This document shows positions 54,960-63,631 of a DNA stretch of 64,000 nt, piece after piece. Made by a program: the position numbers and the translations under genes. How positions within the stretch are numbered: position 1 is the first letter of the stretch; the number at the start of each line of letters is the position of its first letter. The notes under the pieces were generated by a model, which ran no database searches, was not told the DNA's origin, and worked only from the letters and a program-made list of their open reading frames with translations. Origin of the DNA: Oscillospiraceae bacterium (GTDB lineage: Bacteria > Bacillota > Clostridia > Oscillospirales > Acutalibacteraceae); the NCBI GenBank assembly GCA_031268405.1, contig JAIRXF010000012.1, positions 26,553 through 90,552 on the forward strand. Reading direction: 5' to 3'.

Positions 54960-55334
54960 TTCGCATAACACCTCCTAAAAAATTTAAATTCAATAAATCA
55001 CAACTCTTTTTATATAAAATTTGAAACACGTTAAACCCTTTGTTTTATTTAATAACCCAATAATGCATTAAAATAATTTTAAAATCTTTAAACTTATACC
55101 TTGACACCATAGACAAACATTATTCAATATTACAAACTCTCATAGAATAAAAAACAAAACACATCGATTCAAAGTTATCAAACAAAACCACAACAATCAT
55201 TTCAAAACTACCATAAACAACAAAACATATAAATTTGAAATAAAATACCCAAACAACCCCACTCTAAAAAATCAAGCCGCCCAATTACACTTGCCTTTTT
55301 GGTACAGTCAGTTAAGTACAAAAATTTATCCAAG
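54960..55334. other. Gene-free spacer between rpsS and rplV
   Basis: 375 bases, very rich in A on the + strand, with no gene. The usual spacing here is under 30 bases. Confidence 0.5.
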
Positions 55335-55610
55335 TTATTTCTTGGTGGTTTTAGAGCCAGCATGACCCTTAAACGTTCTGGTCAAAACAAATTCACCAAG
55401 CTTATGTCCAACCATATCTTCAGTCACATATACAGGAACATGTTTGCGACCATCATGAACAGCAAAAGTGTATCCGACAAAATCAGGGAAAATAGTTGAA
55501 GCACGACTCCAAGTTTTAATAACTTTTTTATCACTAGATTTTTCCATAGCTTTAACCCTTTTGAGTAAAACGGGCTGTACAAAGGGACCTTTTTTCAAAC
55601 TTCTGCTCAT
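55335..55610 (-). CDS. rpsS: 30S ribosomal protein S19
   Basis: S19 sits in the small-subunit head with S13. 91 residues: [23 protein letters not shown], then [50 protein letters not shown] precedes the ATG by 7 bases. Complete. Confidence 0.98.
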   Translation of the reverse strand: MSRSLKKGPFVQPVLLKRVKAMEKSSDKKVIKTWSRASTIFPDFVGYTFAVHDGRKHVPVYVTEDMVGHKLGEFVLTRTFKGHAGSKTTKK

Positions 55611-55747
55611 TCTCTAGCTCCTTTCTTTTAGAATTTAGAATCGCCGGAACAAAATTATTAAAATCCTAAATTTCTCCCGTCAAAATCTATATAAAATTAT
55701 CACAAGGCATCACTCCAACCGTTTTCTCGTATTTTACATGAGAAAAT

Positions 55748-56578
55748 CTACTTGGTGCGACGCCTTATTATAAACTTACTTGAAGCTTTATGTCTTGATC
55801 TAGTTTTATATCCAAGAGCGGGTCTGCCCCAAGGTGTACGTGGACCCGGATGCCCAATGGGAGATTTACCTTCTCCACCACCATGTGGGTGATCACAGGG
55901 GTTCATAGCTGAACCACGAACAGTTGGTCGCCACCCCATATTGCGCTTACGCCCTGCTTTACCAATTTTGACATTAAAATGATCGGCATTTCCTATTTGA
56001 CCAACAGTAGCCATGCATTCTTTGGGGACTTTTCTGAGTTCTCCGGAAGGTAATCTTAAAAGCGCCAGATTATCTTCGATGGCCATAAGCTGAGCCATAT
56101 TCCCGGCTGATCTTGCGAATTGAGCTCCCCCTCCGGGATGAAGTTCAACGTTGTGAATAAAAGTACCCGTTGGAATATTAGCAAGAGGCAATGCATTGCC
56201 GGATTTTATATCTGAACTTGGCCCAGAAATTACTTTATCTCCAATTTTAAGGCCACTTGGAGCTATTATATAACCTTTTTCTCCATCTTCATACCTGATT
56301 AAAGCTATATTCGCTGAACGATTTGGATCATACTCTAAAGTAAGAACATCAGCAGCGATGTCAATTTTTCTTCTTTTAAAATCAATAAGGCGGTACTTTC
56401 GACGATTTCCGCCACCTCTGTGTCGCACAGTAATACGTCCGTAACTGTTGCGACCGGCCTTTTTATTAAGAGGCCTGAGTAAACTTTTTTGTGGCTTCAC
56501 TCTAGAAAGATCAGAATAATCTAAAACCGACATATTTCTTCTAGATGGAGTAGTTGGTTTGTAGTTTTTAATAGACAC
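55748..56578 (-). CDS. rplB: 50S ribosomal protein L2
   Basis: L2 is needed for subunit joining and peptidyl transfer. Start at GTG 56578, 9 bases after AAAGGAG, giving (M)[17 protein letters not shown] and 276 residues, the family length. [16 protein letters not shown] and the conserved [37 protein letters not shown] with the functional His are present. Confidence 0.98.
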   Translation of the reverse strand: MSIKNYKPTTPSRRNMSVLDYSDLSRVKPQKSLLRPLNKKAGRNSYGRITVRHRGGGNRRKYRLIDFKRRKIDIAADVLTLEYDPNRSANIALIRYEDGEKGYIIAPSGLKIGDKVISGPSSDIKSGNALPLANIPTGTFIHNVELHPGGGAQFARSAGNMAQLMAIEDNLALLRLPSGELRKVPKECMATVGQIGNADHFNVKIGKAGRKRNMGWRPTVRGSAMNPCDHPHGGGEGKSPIGHPGPRTPWGRPALGYKTRSRHKASSKFIIRRRTK

Positions 56579-56741
56579 AATTCTATTGCTCCTTTCTAAT
56601 CTATAAAATTCTGTTAAATTCACTATAAAATCTTTTGAAATTCAAACAAAAAATATCTGCGACAAACATAAAACACTTTAAAATACCTTACACTCAAATA
56701 ATAATCACTGAATAAATCCGCTGCTTTTTAATGGATAAAAT

Positions 56742-57032
56742 CTATGTCATGCTGTCAAAAAAATCTATAGTTTTACTGCTATCTTTAAGTTTCACAATCG
56801 CCTTTTTCCAAGAAGGAGTATACCCTTTTGTATTTCTTTGATGACGCAAACGCCCTCTTACACGCATAGTATTAACTTTTAAAACTTCAACACCAAAGAG
56901 CTCTTCAACAGCCTTTCTAATTTGAATTTTGCAAGCACTCTTTGTAACTTTGAAAGTATATTTTTTTACAGGATTACCCAGCATAGTTTTTTCCGTAACA
57001 ACAGGACTAATTATAATCTCGTTTGCAATCAT
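56742..57032 (-). CDS. rplW: 50S ribosomal protein L23
   Basis: L23 surrounds the exit tunnel and binds trigger factor and SRP. 96 residues: NEIIISPVVTEKTMLGNPVKKYTFKV, IRKAVEELFGVEVLKVNTMRVRGR and GYTPSWKKAIVKLKDSSKTIDFF. The ATG overlaps the rplD stop, so translation is coupled. Confidence 0.98.
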   Translation of the reverse strand: MIANEIIISPVVTEKTMLGNPVKKYTFKVTKSACKIQIRKAVEELFGVEVLKVNTMRVRGRLRHQRNTKGYTPSWKKAIVKLKDSSKTIDFFDSMT

Positions 57033-57655
57033 TATGAATAGACCTCCTGTACAAGTTCAACAGCCTCTTGTGAAAATACCAACTTCTCCGCATTAATTAT
57101 ATCATAAACATTCAAAATATTAACAGAAGTAGTCTTTACTTTTGGGATATTACTTGTAGACTTGATTACTTTTTCATTTGGATTGTTTAAAATCAAAAGT
57201 GTTTTGCTCTTCACACCGATAGCATCAAACATATTGACAAAATTCTTCGTCTTGAATTCATCAGAATGTATTTTTTTAACTATCACTATGTTACTTGCAA
57301 CAGCTTTCGACGAAAAAGCAGATTTCATTGCAAGCCTTCTAACTTTCTTGTTTACCGAAAAACTATAACTTCTGGGTTTAGGGGCAAAAACGACGCCACC
57401 ATGTCTCCATTGTGGAGAACGTATCGAACCTTGCCTTGCTCGTCCCGTTCCTTTTTGCCTCCAAGGTTTTCGCCCTCCCCCAGAAACTTCTGATCTTGTA
57501 AGAGTCGACTTTGTGCCCTGGCGCTGATTCGCAAGATAATTTACGATCATCTCGTGTAAAGCAACAACATTTGGCTTTATTCCGAACACGGAATCAAGCA
57601 GCTCAATTTCTCCAACATTTTTCCCCGACATATCAATCACGGGTAATTTAAGCAT
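57032..57655 (-). CDS. rplD: 50S ribosomal protein L4
   Basis: L4 reaches into the exit tunnel and in some bacteria represses the S10 operon. 207 residues: LPVIDMSGKNVGEIELLDSVFGI, the tunnel loop RSEVSGGGRKPWRQKGTGRARQGSIRSPQWRHGGVVFAPKPRSY, and the C-domain VNILNVYDIINAEKLVFSQEAVELV. It overlaps the end of rplC by 8 bases. Confidence 0.98.
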   Translation of the reverse strand: MLKLPVIDMSGKNVGEIELLDSVFGIKPNVVALHEMIVNYLANQRQGTKSTLTRSEVSGGGRKPWRQKGTGRARQGSIRSPQWRHGGVVFAPKPRSYSFSVNKKVRRLAMKSAFSSKAVASNIVIVKKIHSDEFKTKNFVNMFDAIGVKSKTLLILNNPNEKVIKSTSNIPKVKTTSVNILNVYDIINAEKLVFSQEAVELVQEVYS

Positions 57656-58349
57656 GCTTCTGCTCCCTTCTTTGAAATTTAATGCTATCTCGTATGATCA
57701 CAGTGGAACCCCTGGACCCGGGAATAGCACCCTTTAAAGCGATTAAATTGTTTTCAACATCTACTTTGATCACCTTTAAATTAGACACAGTCGTCTTTTT
57801 CGCACCAAGATGTCCGGCCATTTTTTTACCTTTAAAAACCCTCGATGGGTTAGAGCAACCACCAATTGATCCACCCGTTCTGGAACAAGGCCCCGAACCA
57901 TGACTTTCTTTTAATCTGGAAAAATTCCACCGTTTTATAACTCCAGCCCAGCCCTTACCCTTACTGATTCCAGTAACATCAATACTATCTCCAACGGAAA
58001 ACGTGTCAATCTTTATTAAGTCTCCTACATTGCATTTTTCGCAATCTTCAAATCTAAATTCACAGAGCACCTTCTTAGGAGCCACATCTGATTTAGCAAA
58101 ATGTCCCAACATGGGAAGAGTTATATTTTTGGGCTTTTCAGCAAATTTCTGCGACCTGGCACTCTTTTTGTACTTAAGTTTAATATCTTTGTAACCAATC
58201 TGAGTAGAACAATATCCATCTCTCTCTAGAGATTTCTTCTGCACAACCACGCAAGGGCCAGCCTGAACTACCGTTACTGGAATTCTATTACCGTTTTCAT
58301 CAAAAATCTGAGTCATGCCTATCTTTTCTCCAATAATTGCTTTCTTCAT
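57648..58349 (-). CDS. rplC: 50S ribosomal protein L3
   Basis: L3 binds near the peptidyl-transferase centre. Start at ATG 58349 after GAGGTG, giving MKKAIIGEKIGMTQIFDENGNRIPVTVVQAGPCVV and 233 residues. The conserved loop KGKGWAGVIKRWNFSRLKESHGSGPCSRTGGSIGGCSNPSRVFKGKKMAGH carries the usual Gln methylation-loop region in modified form. The frame upstream to 58382 is not needed. Confidence 0.97.
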   Translation of the reverse strand: MKKAIIGEKIGMTQIFDENGNRIPVTVVQAGPCVVVQKKSLERDGYCSTQIGYKDIKLKYKKSARSQKFAEKPKNITLPMLGHFAKSDVAPKKVLCEFRFEDCEKCNVGDLIKIDTFSVGDSIDVTGISKGKGWAGVIKRWNFSRLKESHGSGPCSRTGGSIGGCSNPSRVFKGKKMAGHLGAKKTTVSNLKVIKVDVENNLIALKGAIPGSRGSTVIIRDSIKFQRREQKHA

Positions 58350-58505
58350 TAATTTCACCTCTTTTTTTAAAATTATTTCCACTTATGTTCGGCGCTTCAT
58401 CAAGTATTAAAACACAACAAATTCAAAAATTATCAAACATGCAAAAAACAAACACAGTTCATCTTTAACACACTGGGGTTATCGGAATTCGCAAAACTTA
58501 AAAAT

Positions 58506-58817
58506 CTAAATCTTTATTTCCACATCAACTCCAGCGGGAAGCTCAAAAGACATTAATGTATCTACCGTTTTATTTGATGGCCTCAATACATCAATAACCC
58601 TTTTATGTGTTCTTACTTCAAACTGTTCTCGACTATCTTTATGTTTGTGAACTGAACGCAAAACTGTAATAATCTCTTTTTCTATTGGCAACGGAATCGG
58701 CCCGGAAACCTCAGCGCCCGTGCGTTTAACGGTCTGAATTATTTTTTGCGCCGATTGATCTATAATCTGATGGTCATAACTTTTTAATCTTATTCTTATC
58801 TTATTTTTAGTTGACAT
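58506..58817 (-). CDS. rpsJ: 30S ribosomal protein S10
   Basis: S10 is in the small-subunit head and doubles as NusE in antitermination. 103 residues: [71 protein letters not shown] lies 10 bases before the ATG. It opens the S10 operon; rpsL/rpsG/fusA/tuf are not upstream, where pyrC lies instead. Confidence 0.98.
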   Translation of the reverse strand: MSTKNKIRIRLKSYDHQIIDQSAQKIIQTVKRTGAEVSGPIPLPIEKEIITVLRSVHKHKDSREQFEVRTHKRVIDVLRPSNKTVDTLMSFELPAGVDVEIKI

Positions 58818-58868
58818 CTACATTAGTCTCCTCAAAATTTATTTTAGATGAAAAATCAACACAAACCA

Positions 58869-58900
58869 CAAGCCCTCGATAAACACCAAGACTGGGCTTG
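58869..58900 (-). promoter_or_regulatory. Hairpin in the S10 operon leader
   Basis: CAAGCCC and GGGCTTG form a perfect 7-bp GC-rich stem (58900-58894 with 58875-58869 on the minus strand) with an 18-base loop, about 50 bases before rpsJ. A T tract is missing, so a terminator is unlikely. It may be a protein-binding leader element. TTGACA at 58995-58990 has no good -10 partner. Confidence 0.4.
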
Positions 58901-59030
58901 AAACAATGCTTAACAATTAACACTTATAGTCACATGCCAGTTATGCTATCACAAGTTTAAAATAATTACAAGTATCTTTTTAAAAATCGTGTCAATTATA
59001 AACACTTTATAAGTAAGAGCTCGAACGCTA

Positions 59031-60353
59031 TTATTTTGGGGAGTTATATGCTATTTTCCCATCAACAATTGTGTAAATTATTTTCCCTTTAACTTTTTTC
59101 CCTTCAAACGGAGTTGATTTGCCTTTCGAAAAAAAATTGCAACTCTTAATCGTCCATTCTTTTTTAGGATCTATTAACGTTATATCAGCATTGTTACCAG
59201 AATAAACACCGCATTTTGCTCCTATAATTTTTGCCGGAGAAAACGTCATTAAAAAAAGTAATTTTTCTAAAGATATTATATTTTTAAGAACAAGATCCGT
59301 ATATAATACCGAAAAAGCGCACTCAAGTCCAACAATTCCCATAGCGCTACCCAAAAGTCCTTTTTCTTTTTCATAAACTGTGTGTGGAGCATGGTCGGTT
59401 GCAATAGCATCGATTGTCCCATCTAAAAGGCCCTCAATTAGGGCTTCTTTGTCGTTTCTCGAACGCAAAGGGGGAGCCATTTTAAAACTCCCATCGTCTT
59501 TTATATCGTCTTCGCAAAGCAACAAATGATGAGGCGTAACCTCACAAGTTACAGGCAGCCCATCAGATTTTGCTCGACGCACAAGATGAATACCTTCTTT
59601 GGTTGAAAGATGACAAACATGATACTTGCATCCAGTTTTTTTTACAAGCTTTAAATCTCTTTCTATCTGATTGTACTCGGAAACACTGCTTATTCCGATA
59701 AAACCGTTTTTTTGGGAGTAAATACCATCATGGATGCAACCAAGGGGGTCAACTAATTTTTTATCTTCACAATGAGCACTTATTAAAGTGTTCGTTTTTT
59801 TAGCCTGCATCATAGCCCTAGCCATTACATTATCGTCTTGAACTCCATCGCCGTCATCAGAAATTCCAATCGATCCTTCATGAGGAAGTACAATCTTTTC
59901 TCCATTTCTGTTAGTTGTTATGGACATAAACGGAAAAACTCTGCATCTTGCATCTTTTTTTATAATATCTTGCTGGATTTTTAAATTTTTTTTGTTGTCT
60001 GGAACCGGATTAAGATTTGGCATAGAGCAAACTGTTGTAAATCCTCCGGCAACCGCAGCGGCAGTACCGGTCTTTATTGTCTCTTTGTATTCAAATCCAG
60101 GTTCGCGCAAATGTACATGTAAATCAATAAAACCCGGGGATACCAAAATTCCATTGGCATCAATTTTGTATACTTCATCGCAAAAATTATCGTTGATATT
60201 CTTTATTACTCCCTCACAACAAAAAACATCTTTTTGTGAAAAAGATTCTCCGTTAAAAACAAAGCCGTTTTCAATTGAAATTCCCTCACTATTTAAATTT
60301 ACAACTAGCTCTTTTTTTGATTCATTTGAACCTTCAAAATCAAATTCTTTCAA
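59031..60353 (-). CDS. pyrC: Dihydroorotase
   Basis: Closes carbamoyl-aspartate to dihydroorotate in pyrimidine synthesis. About 440 residues with the zinc motif DLHVHLREPGFEYKE, the second-site His in SAHCED and CHLSTKEG, and ATDHAPHT. The start is uncertain. TTG 60353 has GGAGGG 4-5 bases upstream and gives an N-terminal extension of about 25 residues before SIENGFVF, where most dihydroorotases begin. A later ATT with GAGGGA 6 bases upstream is an alternative. It follows pyrB and shares its transcript. Confidence 0.94.
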   Translation of the reverse strand: MKEFDFEGSNESKKELVVNLNSEGISIENGFVFNGESFSQKDVFCCEGVIKNINDNFCDEVYKIDANGILVSPGFIDLHVHLREPGFEYKETIKTGTAAAVAGGFTTVCSMPNLNPVPDNKKNLKIQQDIIKKDARCRVFPFMSITTNRNGEKIVLPHEGSIGISDDGDGVQDDNVMARAMMQAKKTNTLISAHCEDKKLVDPLGCIHDGIYSQKNGFIGISSVSEYNQIERDLKLVKKTGCKYHVCHLSTKEGIHLVRRAKSDGLPVTCEVTPHHLLLCEDDIKDDGSFKMAPPLRSRNDKEALIEGLLDGTIDAIATDHAPHTVYEKEKGLLGSAMGIVGLECAFSVLYTDLVLKNIISLEKLLFLMTFSPAKIIGAKCGVYSGNNADITLIDPKKEWTIKSCNFFSKGKSTPFEGKKVKGKIIYTIVDGKIAYNSPK

Positions 60354-60404
60354 TAGACCCTCCACCAAAGCTCTAAAAAACAAGAGTAAAATTTTTCTGA
60401 ACTC

Positions 60405-61277
60405 TTACTCTTCTAAAATATATTTTAACACCGCCATTCTGACAAAAACCCCATTTCTCACTTGCTTAGATATTCTGGATTTATCAATTTCCATAAGATC
60501 ACCTGATATTTCTACGTTTCTATTCACGGGACCAGGATGCATTATTATAGAATCTTTTTTCATAAACTTTAAATTTCTAGAATTTAAACCATATTTTTCG
60601 TTATATTCTTCGTCGGTTACCCCGAGTCTACTCGAATGTCTTTCGCGTTGCACACGCAACATAATAACAACGTCTGATCTAGAAATAGCCTCTTTAAAAT
60701 TAACAAAATTCATATTTCGTTCCGAATATTCTTTTGGGCCACTAGTAAAAACTTTTGCTCCAAAGCGTGACATAATTTCAAAATTCGTGTGTGCAACTCT
60801 AGAATGAGAGATATCACCTATTATTGATATTTCAAGCCCTTTTAAACTCCCAAATTCCTGCTCTATCGTCAAAATATCCAAAAGAGATTGCGTTGGGTGA
60901 TTGCCCGTGCCATCTCCCGCGTTTATAATTGGAGTACTAATCTTTCCAATTAAATTTTTATAGTACTCATTTTTGGAATGTCTTATAATTAAAACATCAG
61001 TTCCCAAGCTATCAAAAGTTTTTATAGTATCATAAAATGATTCATTTTTCTGCAATGAAGAGCTATCGACATCGAAATCAATGGCACCCATTCCAACTTT
61101 TTGCTGAGCTACTAAAAAACTGTATTGAGTACGAGTAGAGGGTTCAAAGAAAATATTACAAGCAATCTTGCCAGCCAGACCTTTGTACTTACGTCCGCCG
61201 CAAAATTTTAAAGATTCTTCCAATATGTATTTTATTTCTTTTACTGATAACTCTCTAAGATCGACTAAATTTCTAAT
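60405..61277 (-). CDS. pyrB: Aspartate carbamoyltransferase catalytic subunit (ATT start)
   Basis: Joins carbamoyl phosphate and aspartate. The obvious frame from TTG 61223 lacks the first helix of the enzyme. Extending it upstream in frame adds 18 residues that restore a normal N-terminus, (M)RNLVDLRELSVKEIKYI, beginning at ATT 61277 with GAGGTGA six bases upstream. No ATG, GTG or TTG fits. That gives 290 residues. Active-site motifs: FFEPSTRTQYSF, GDGTGNHPTQ and MHPGPVNRNVEI. No regulatory pyrI is seen. It has its own promoter and no visible PyrR attenuator. Confidence 0.93.
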   Translation of the reverse strand: MRNLVDLRELSVKEIKYILEESLKFCGGRKYKGLAGKIACNIFFEPSTRTQYSFLVAQQKVGMGAIDFDVDSSSLQKNESFYDTIKTFDSLGTDVLIIRHSKNEYYKNLIGKISTPIINAGDGTGNHPTQSLLDILTIEQEFGSLKGLEISIIGDISHSRVAHTNFEIMSRFGAKVFTSGPKEYSERNMNFVNFKEAISRSDVVIMLRVQRERHSSRLGVTDEEYNEKYGLNSRNLKFMKKDSIIMHPGPVNRNVEISGDLMEIDKSRISKQVRNGVFVRMAVLKYILEE

Positions 61278-61357
61278 TAAAATTCACCTCTAAATTTTAA
61301 AACTTCTTGCAAAACACATAATTTTAATACGACAAATTAAAAGCAAATTATCACTTC

Positions 61358-61386
61358 ATTCTAACACTCATCTTACAAAAAGTAAA
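61358..61386 (-). promoter_or_regulatory. Promoter of pyrBC
   Basis: TTTACT (61386-61381) and TAGAAT (61363-61358) are 17 bases apart on the minus strand; transcription would start about 75 bases before pyrB. The short leader leaves no room for a PyrR-type attenuator. Confidence 0.5.
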
Positions 61387-61486
61387 CATCTTTTGCCAAT
61401 CATTTATCAATCAATTCACATAAAATCAATAACATTGGCAACAACTCTACATCGTATGTATTTATTAGAATTTAGGAGAAAATTTC

Positions 61487-61685
61487 ATGTCTAAATCACT
61501 TATTGAAAATCTTCTAAAAACTGCAAATAACAACGAACAAATAAAGCTGCCGCTTGAAAGGCTCATAAAAAAACATTTAAAAATAATTTTATCTAGAAGA
61601 AAAAGAAGGTCTAAAACAAAAATTTACTGAGTCCGACGAACAAGTTTTGAACAACGAGGAAAATAAGTTTAGCGATGAAAACTAA
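61487..61685 (+). pseudogene. Frameshifted small gene of unknown function
   Basis: An ATG at 61487 follows TTTAGGAG with 8-base spacing and opens a 47-codon frame (MSKSLIENLLKTANNNEQIK, LPLERLIKKHLK) that ends at TGA 61628-61630. Shifting frame in the T-rich run near 61590 continues as YLEEKEGLKQKFTESDEQ and LNNEENKFSDEN to TAA 61683-61685. The two halves make one sensible acidic-tailed protein of about 66 residues. A one-base deletion, a sequence error, or programmed shifting are all possible. No family recognised. Confidence 0.55.
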
Positions 61686-62070
61686 AAAAAGTGTGGGCGA
61701 AGAATACTACTAAACCACTTCATTTGAAAAAACGCAAGAACAAGGGTAGGACCAACCAAATCCCGTCAGATCAAACAATCAATGCAGGCCGGGGATCCAA
61801 AGTTCCAATAACCCTAGCCACACGCAGATCAAAATCTAATTTCAAGTCAAACGAACAATAATGCAAACCCAGCTTCAATGTCTGACGACGCCGGATCAAA
61901 TTAAAGCTCCAAATCCAATTAAAACAGACGTCGACACAAGCCCACTAACTCAAACCTCAGATCCAACCAACATCAACCCAAGCTTACTACTAACTCAAAA
62001 TTTAGATTCAAGTTAAGCAAACGACATCGCAAACCAAGCGGCTCAAACATCCGCCAATGTTCTCTTGATT
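61686..62070 (+). pseudogene. Decayed low-complexity region, possibly former coding sequence
   Basis: This stretch is richer in G and C than its surroundings and its + strand frames read as fragments rich in Asn, Pro, Thr, Ser and Gln (for example DQIKAPNPIKTDVDTSPLTQ and NPSLLLTQNLDSS) broken by stops. One frame also stays open for more than 50 codons (KKVWAKNTTKPLHL ... SKSNFKSNEQ) without a start. It looks like an eroding gene for a disordered protein, possibly continuous with 61487-61685. Confidence 0.4.
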
Positions 62071-62264
62071 TTTCGAACAAAATTCTATTCTTAAAAAACA
62101 ACAAGCAAAGTAAAACTCTAATGCATTTGACATAATTTAACTTCGCAGATAAGTGTTGTATAAATTTTTAAAATATTTGAAACTTCTTTTCGTTTCAACA
62201 CAAAAACAATGCAAAATAAAATTTTGTATATTCACACCACATACTGCCAAGTTAAAATGGCGCC
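62071..62264. other. Spacer after the decayed region
   Basis: AT-rich with no supported gene; a short + frame starting at 62153 is not accepted. Confidence 0.5.
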
Positions 62265-62750
62265 CTAAACCACAACTTCCTTATTCTTATCTTCATCCGC
62301 ACAAAAATCGTCGCCCGCATCTTCTTCCTTACTTGATTCTGTACGGGAAGCATCTTTTTTCATCTCTCTTTGCAAATTAGAAACTTCGAATACCGACAAT
62401 TTTGAACCGCATTGCGCGCAAAACGCAGAATCATTTTCATTTACATAACCGCATTTTTTGCATTCTATTTTCTTTTTGATAACCGCAATTCTCTTTTTAA
62501 CTTCTTGATACTCAATGTGCAACTCATCTATTGCTTTGATCAAATTCTCAATCTCATCTTGATTGCTTTTTTTGCTCTTGCAATTCGTGTAAACTACTTT
62601 TCCAAGTTCCTCAAGTTTAGACGAAATCTGACTATTGATCTCTGCAGCATTCATCTTCAACCTAGAAACACCGACTAATTTTTCGGCGCCTTTGCCAGCC
62701 CTCGAAAAAATAGATTTTGCGCCTAAAAATGCATTTTCCATTAAACCCAT
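62265..62750 (-). CDS. Zinc-ribbon protein with helical N-terminus and acidic tail
   Basis: About 161 residues from ATG 62750 (GGAGG five bases upstream). The N-terminal two thirds are helical, MGLMENAFLGAKSIFSRAGKGAEKLVGVSRLK then a coiled-coil region (EIENLIKAIDELHIEYQEVKKRIAVIKKK). A single zinc ribbon follows, CKKCGYVNENDSAFCAQCG (about 95-115), then an acidic tail rich in Asp and Glu (SSKEEDAGDD). Such small proteins are frequent in Clostridia and unnamed. No enzymatic motif. Role unknown; partner binding through the ribbon is likely. Confidence 0.8.
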   Translation of the reverse strand: MGLMENAFLGAKSIFSRAGKGAEKLVGVSRLKMNAAEINSQISSKLEELGKVVYTNCKSKKSNQDEIENLIKAIDELHIEYQEVKKRIAVIKKKIECKKCGYVNENDSAFCAQCGSKLSVFEVSNLQREMKKDASRTESSKEEDAGDDFCADEDKNKEVVV

Positions 62751-62942
62751 AATTTCCTCCAAAACCCCAAAGCTCAATATAGATCGCCAATAATCCAATA
62801 ACTCTGCTCTGGGATATAAAACATTCTATGCGACAAACACACAAAAATTCCATTGTCTCGAACTCGATGCAATCACGTCGTGGAGACACTCAAACTTATC
62901 CAATTTTAACTCTTTTTATCATTGATTGCAATCTAAATAAAT

Positions 62943-63470
62943 TTAAAACACCCAAAGAGCTATCACCCCACACATTAACCCCAGCAACATACCAACTAAT
63001 ACATCGCTCGGATAGTGAACTTTTAAGTACAATCTTGAAAAACTTATAACAAATGCGAGCAAAAACGCCAACACAAAAATAATAAAACCACAGTTCGCAA
63101 GAAACACATTAGAAATGACATATGCCGATGCAAATGACGACGTTGTGTGTCCCGAAGGAAAAGAATACGAAGTAGGCTTAGAAATCAGCATAATTTTTTC
63201 TGGAACCCGTTCGCAGGGCCGCGACCTTTTTGCTATATTTTTAAACACTACTTCGCTCATAAGTGTAGCTGTACCAACAGCAACAAAAATCTCTGCGCCT
63301 TTTCTTCTGTGACCTCTTATGAGCATAAACGTTAACCCTAAAAAAAGCCATATACCTCCACTGTTTCCCATATTCGTGATAAATACCATTATTTTATCTA
63401 ATTTATGAGTTCTTAAAACATCAATTTTAGAAAGAATGTTGTCGTCAATTTCTTGGATTTTTTCGAACAT
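62943..63470 (-). CDS. PAP2-family membrane phosphatase
   Basis: About 175 residues from ATG 63470 (GGGGGA five bases upstream). The three PAP2 motifs are clear: KNIAKRSRP (C1), SFPSGHTTSS (C2) and SRLYLKVHYPSD (C3), between about five membrane helices. Members dephosphorylate undecaprenyl pyrophosphate or lipid phosphates, so a BcrC-like or PgpB-like role in recycling the wall carrier lipid is plausible. The substrate cannot be decided from sequence. Confidence 0.92.
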   Translation of the reverse strand: MFEKIQEIDDNILSKIDVLRTHKLDKIMVFITNMGNSGGIWLFLGLTFMLIRGHRRKGAEIFVAVGTATLMSEVVFKNIAKRSRPCERVPEKIMLISKPTSYSFPSGHTTSSFASAYVISNVFLANCGFIIFVLAFLLAFVISFSRLYLKVHYPSDVLVGMLLGLMCGVIALWVF

Positions 63471-63631
63471 TAAGTTCCCCCAGCAAAAGTTTTTGAAACA
63501 CACAAAACCACTGCATCAAATTCTAACATGTTAAAAATAATCAAGTCAACTTACTTTTCATATCAAACTCTCACAGTATCATGTTAACAGACATAAAATA
63601 AAGAGTATAATTACATTTAGGGTGTGATGCT

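Noticed and set aside
59920..60807. 295-codon + strand frame
   Set aside because: Antisense to the ends of pyrC and pyrB, whose active-site motifs are complete; the frame has no family likeness.
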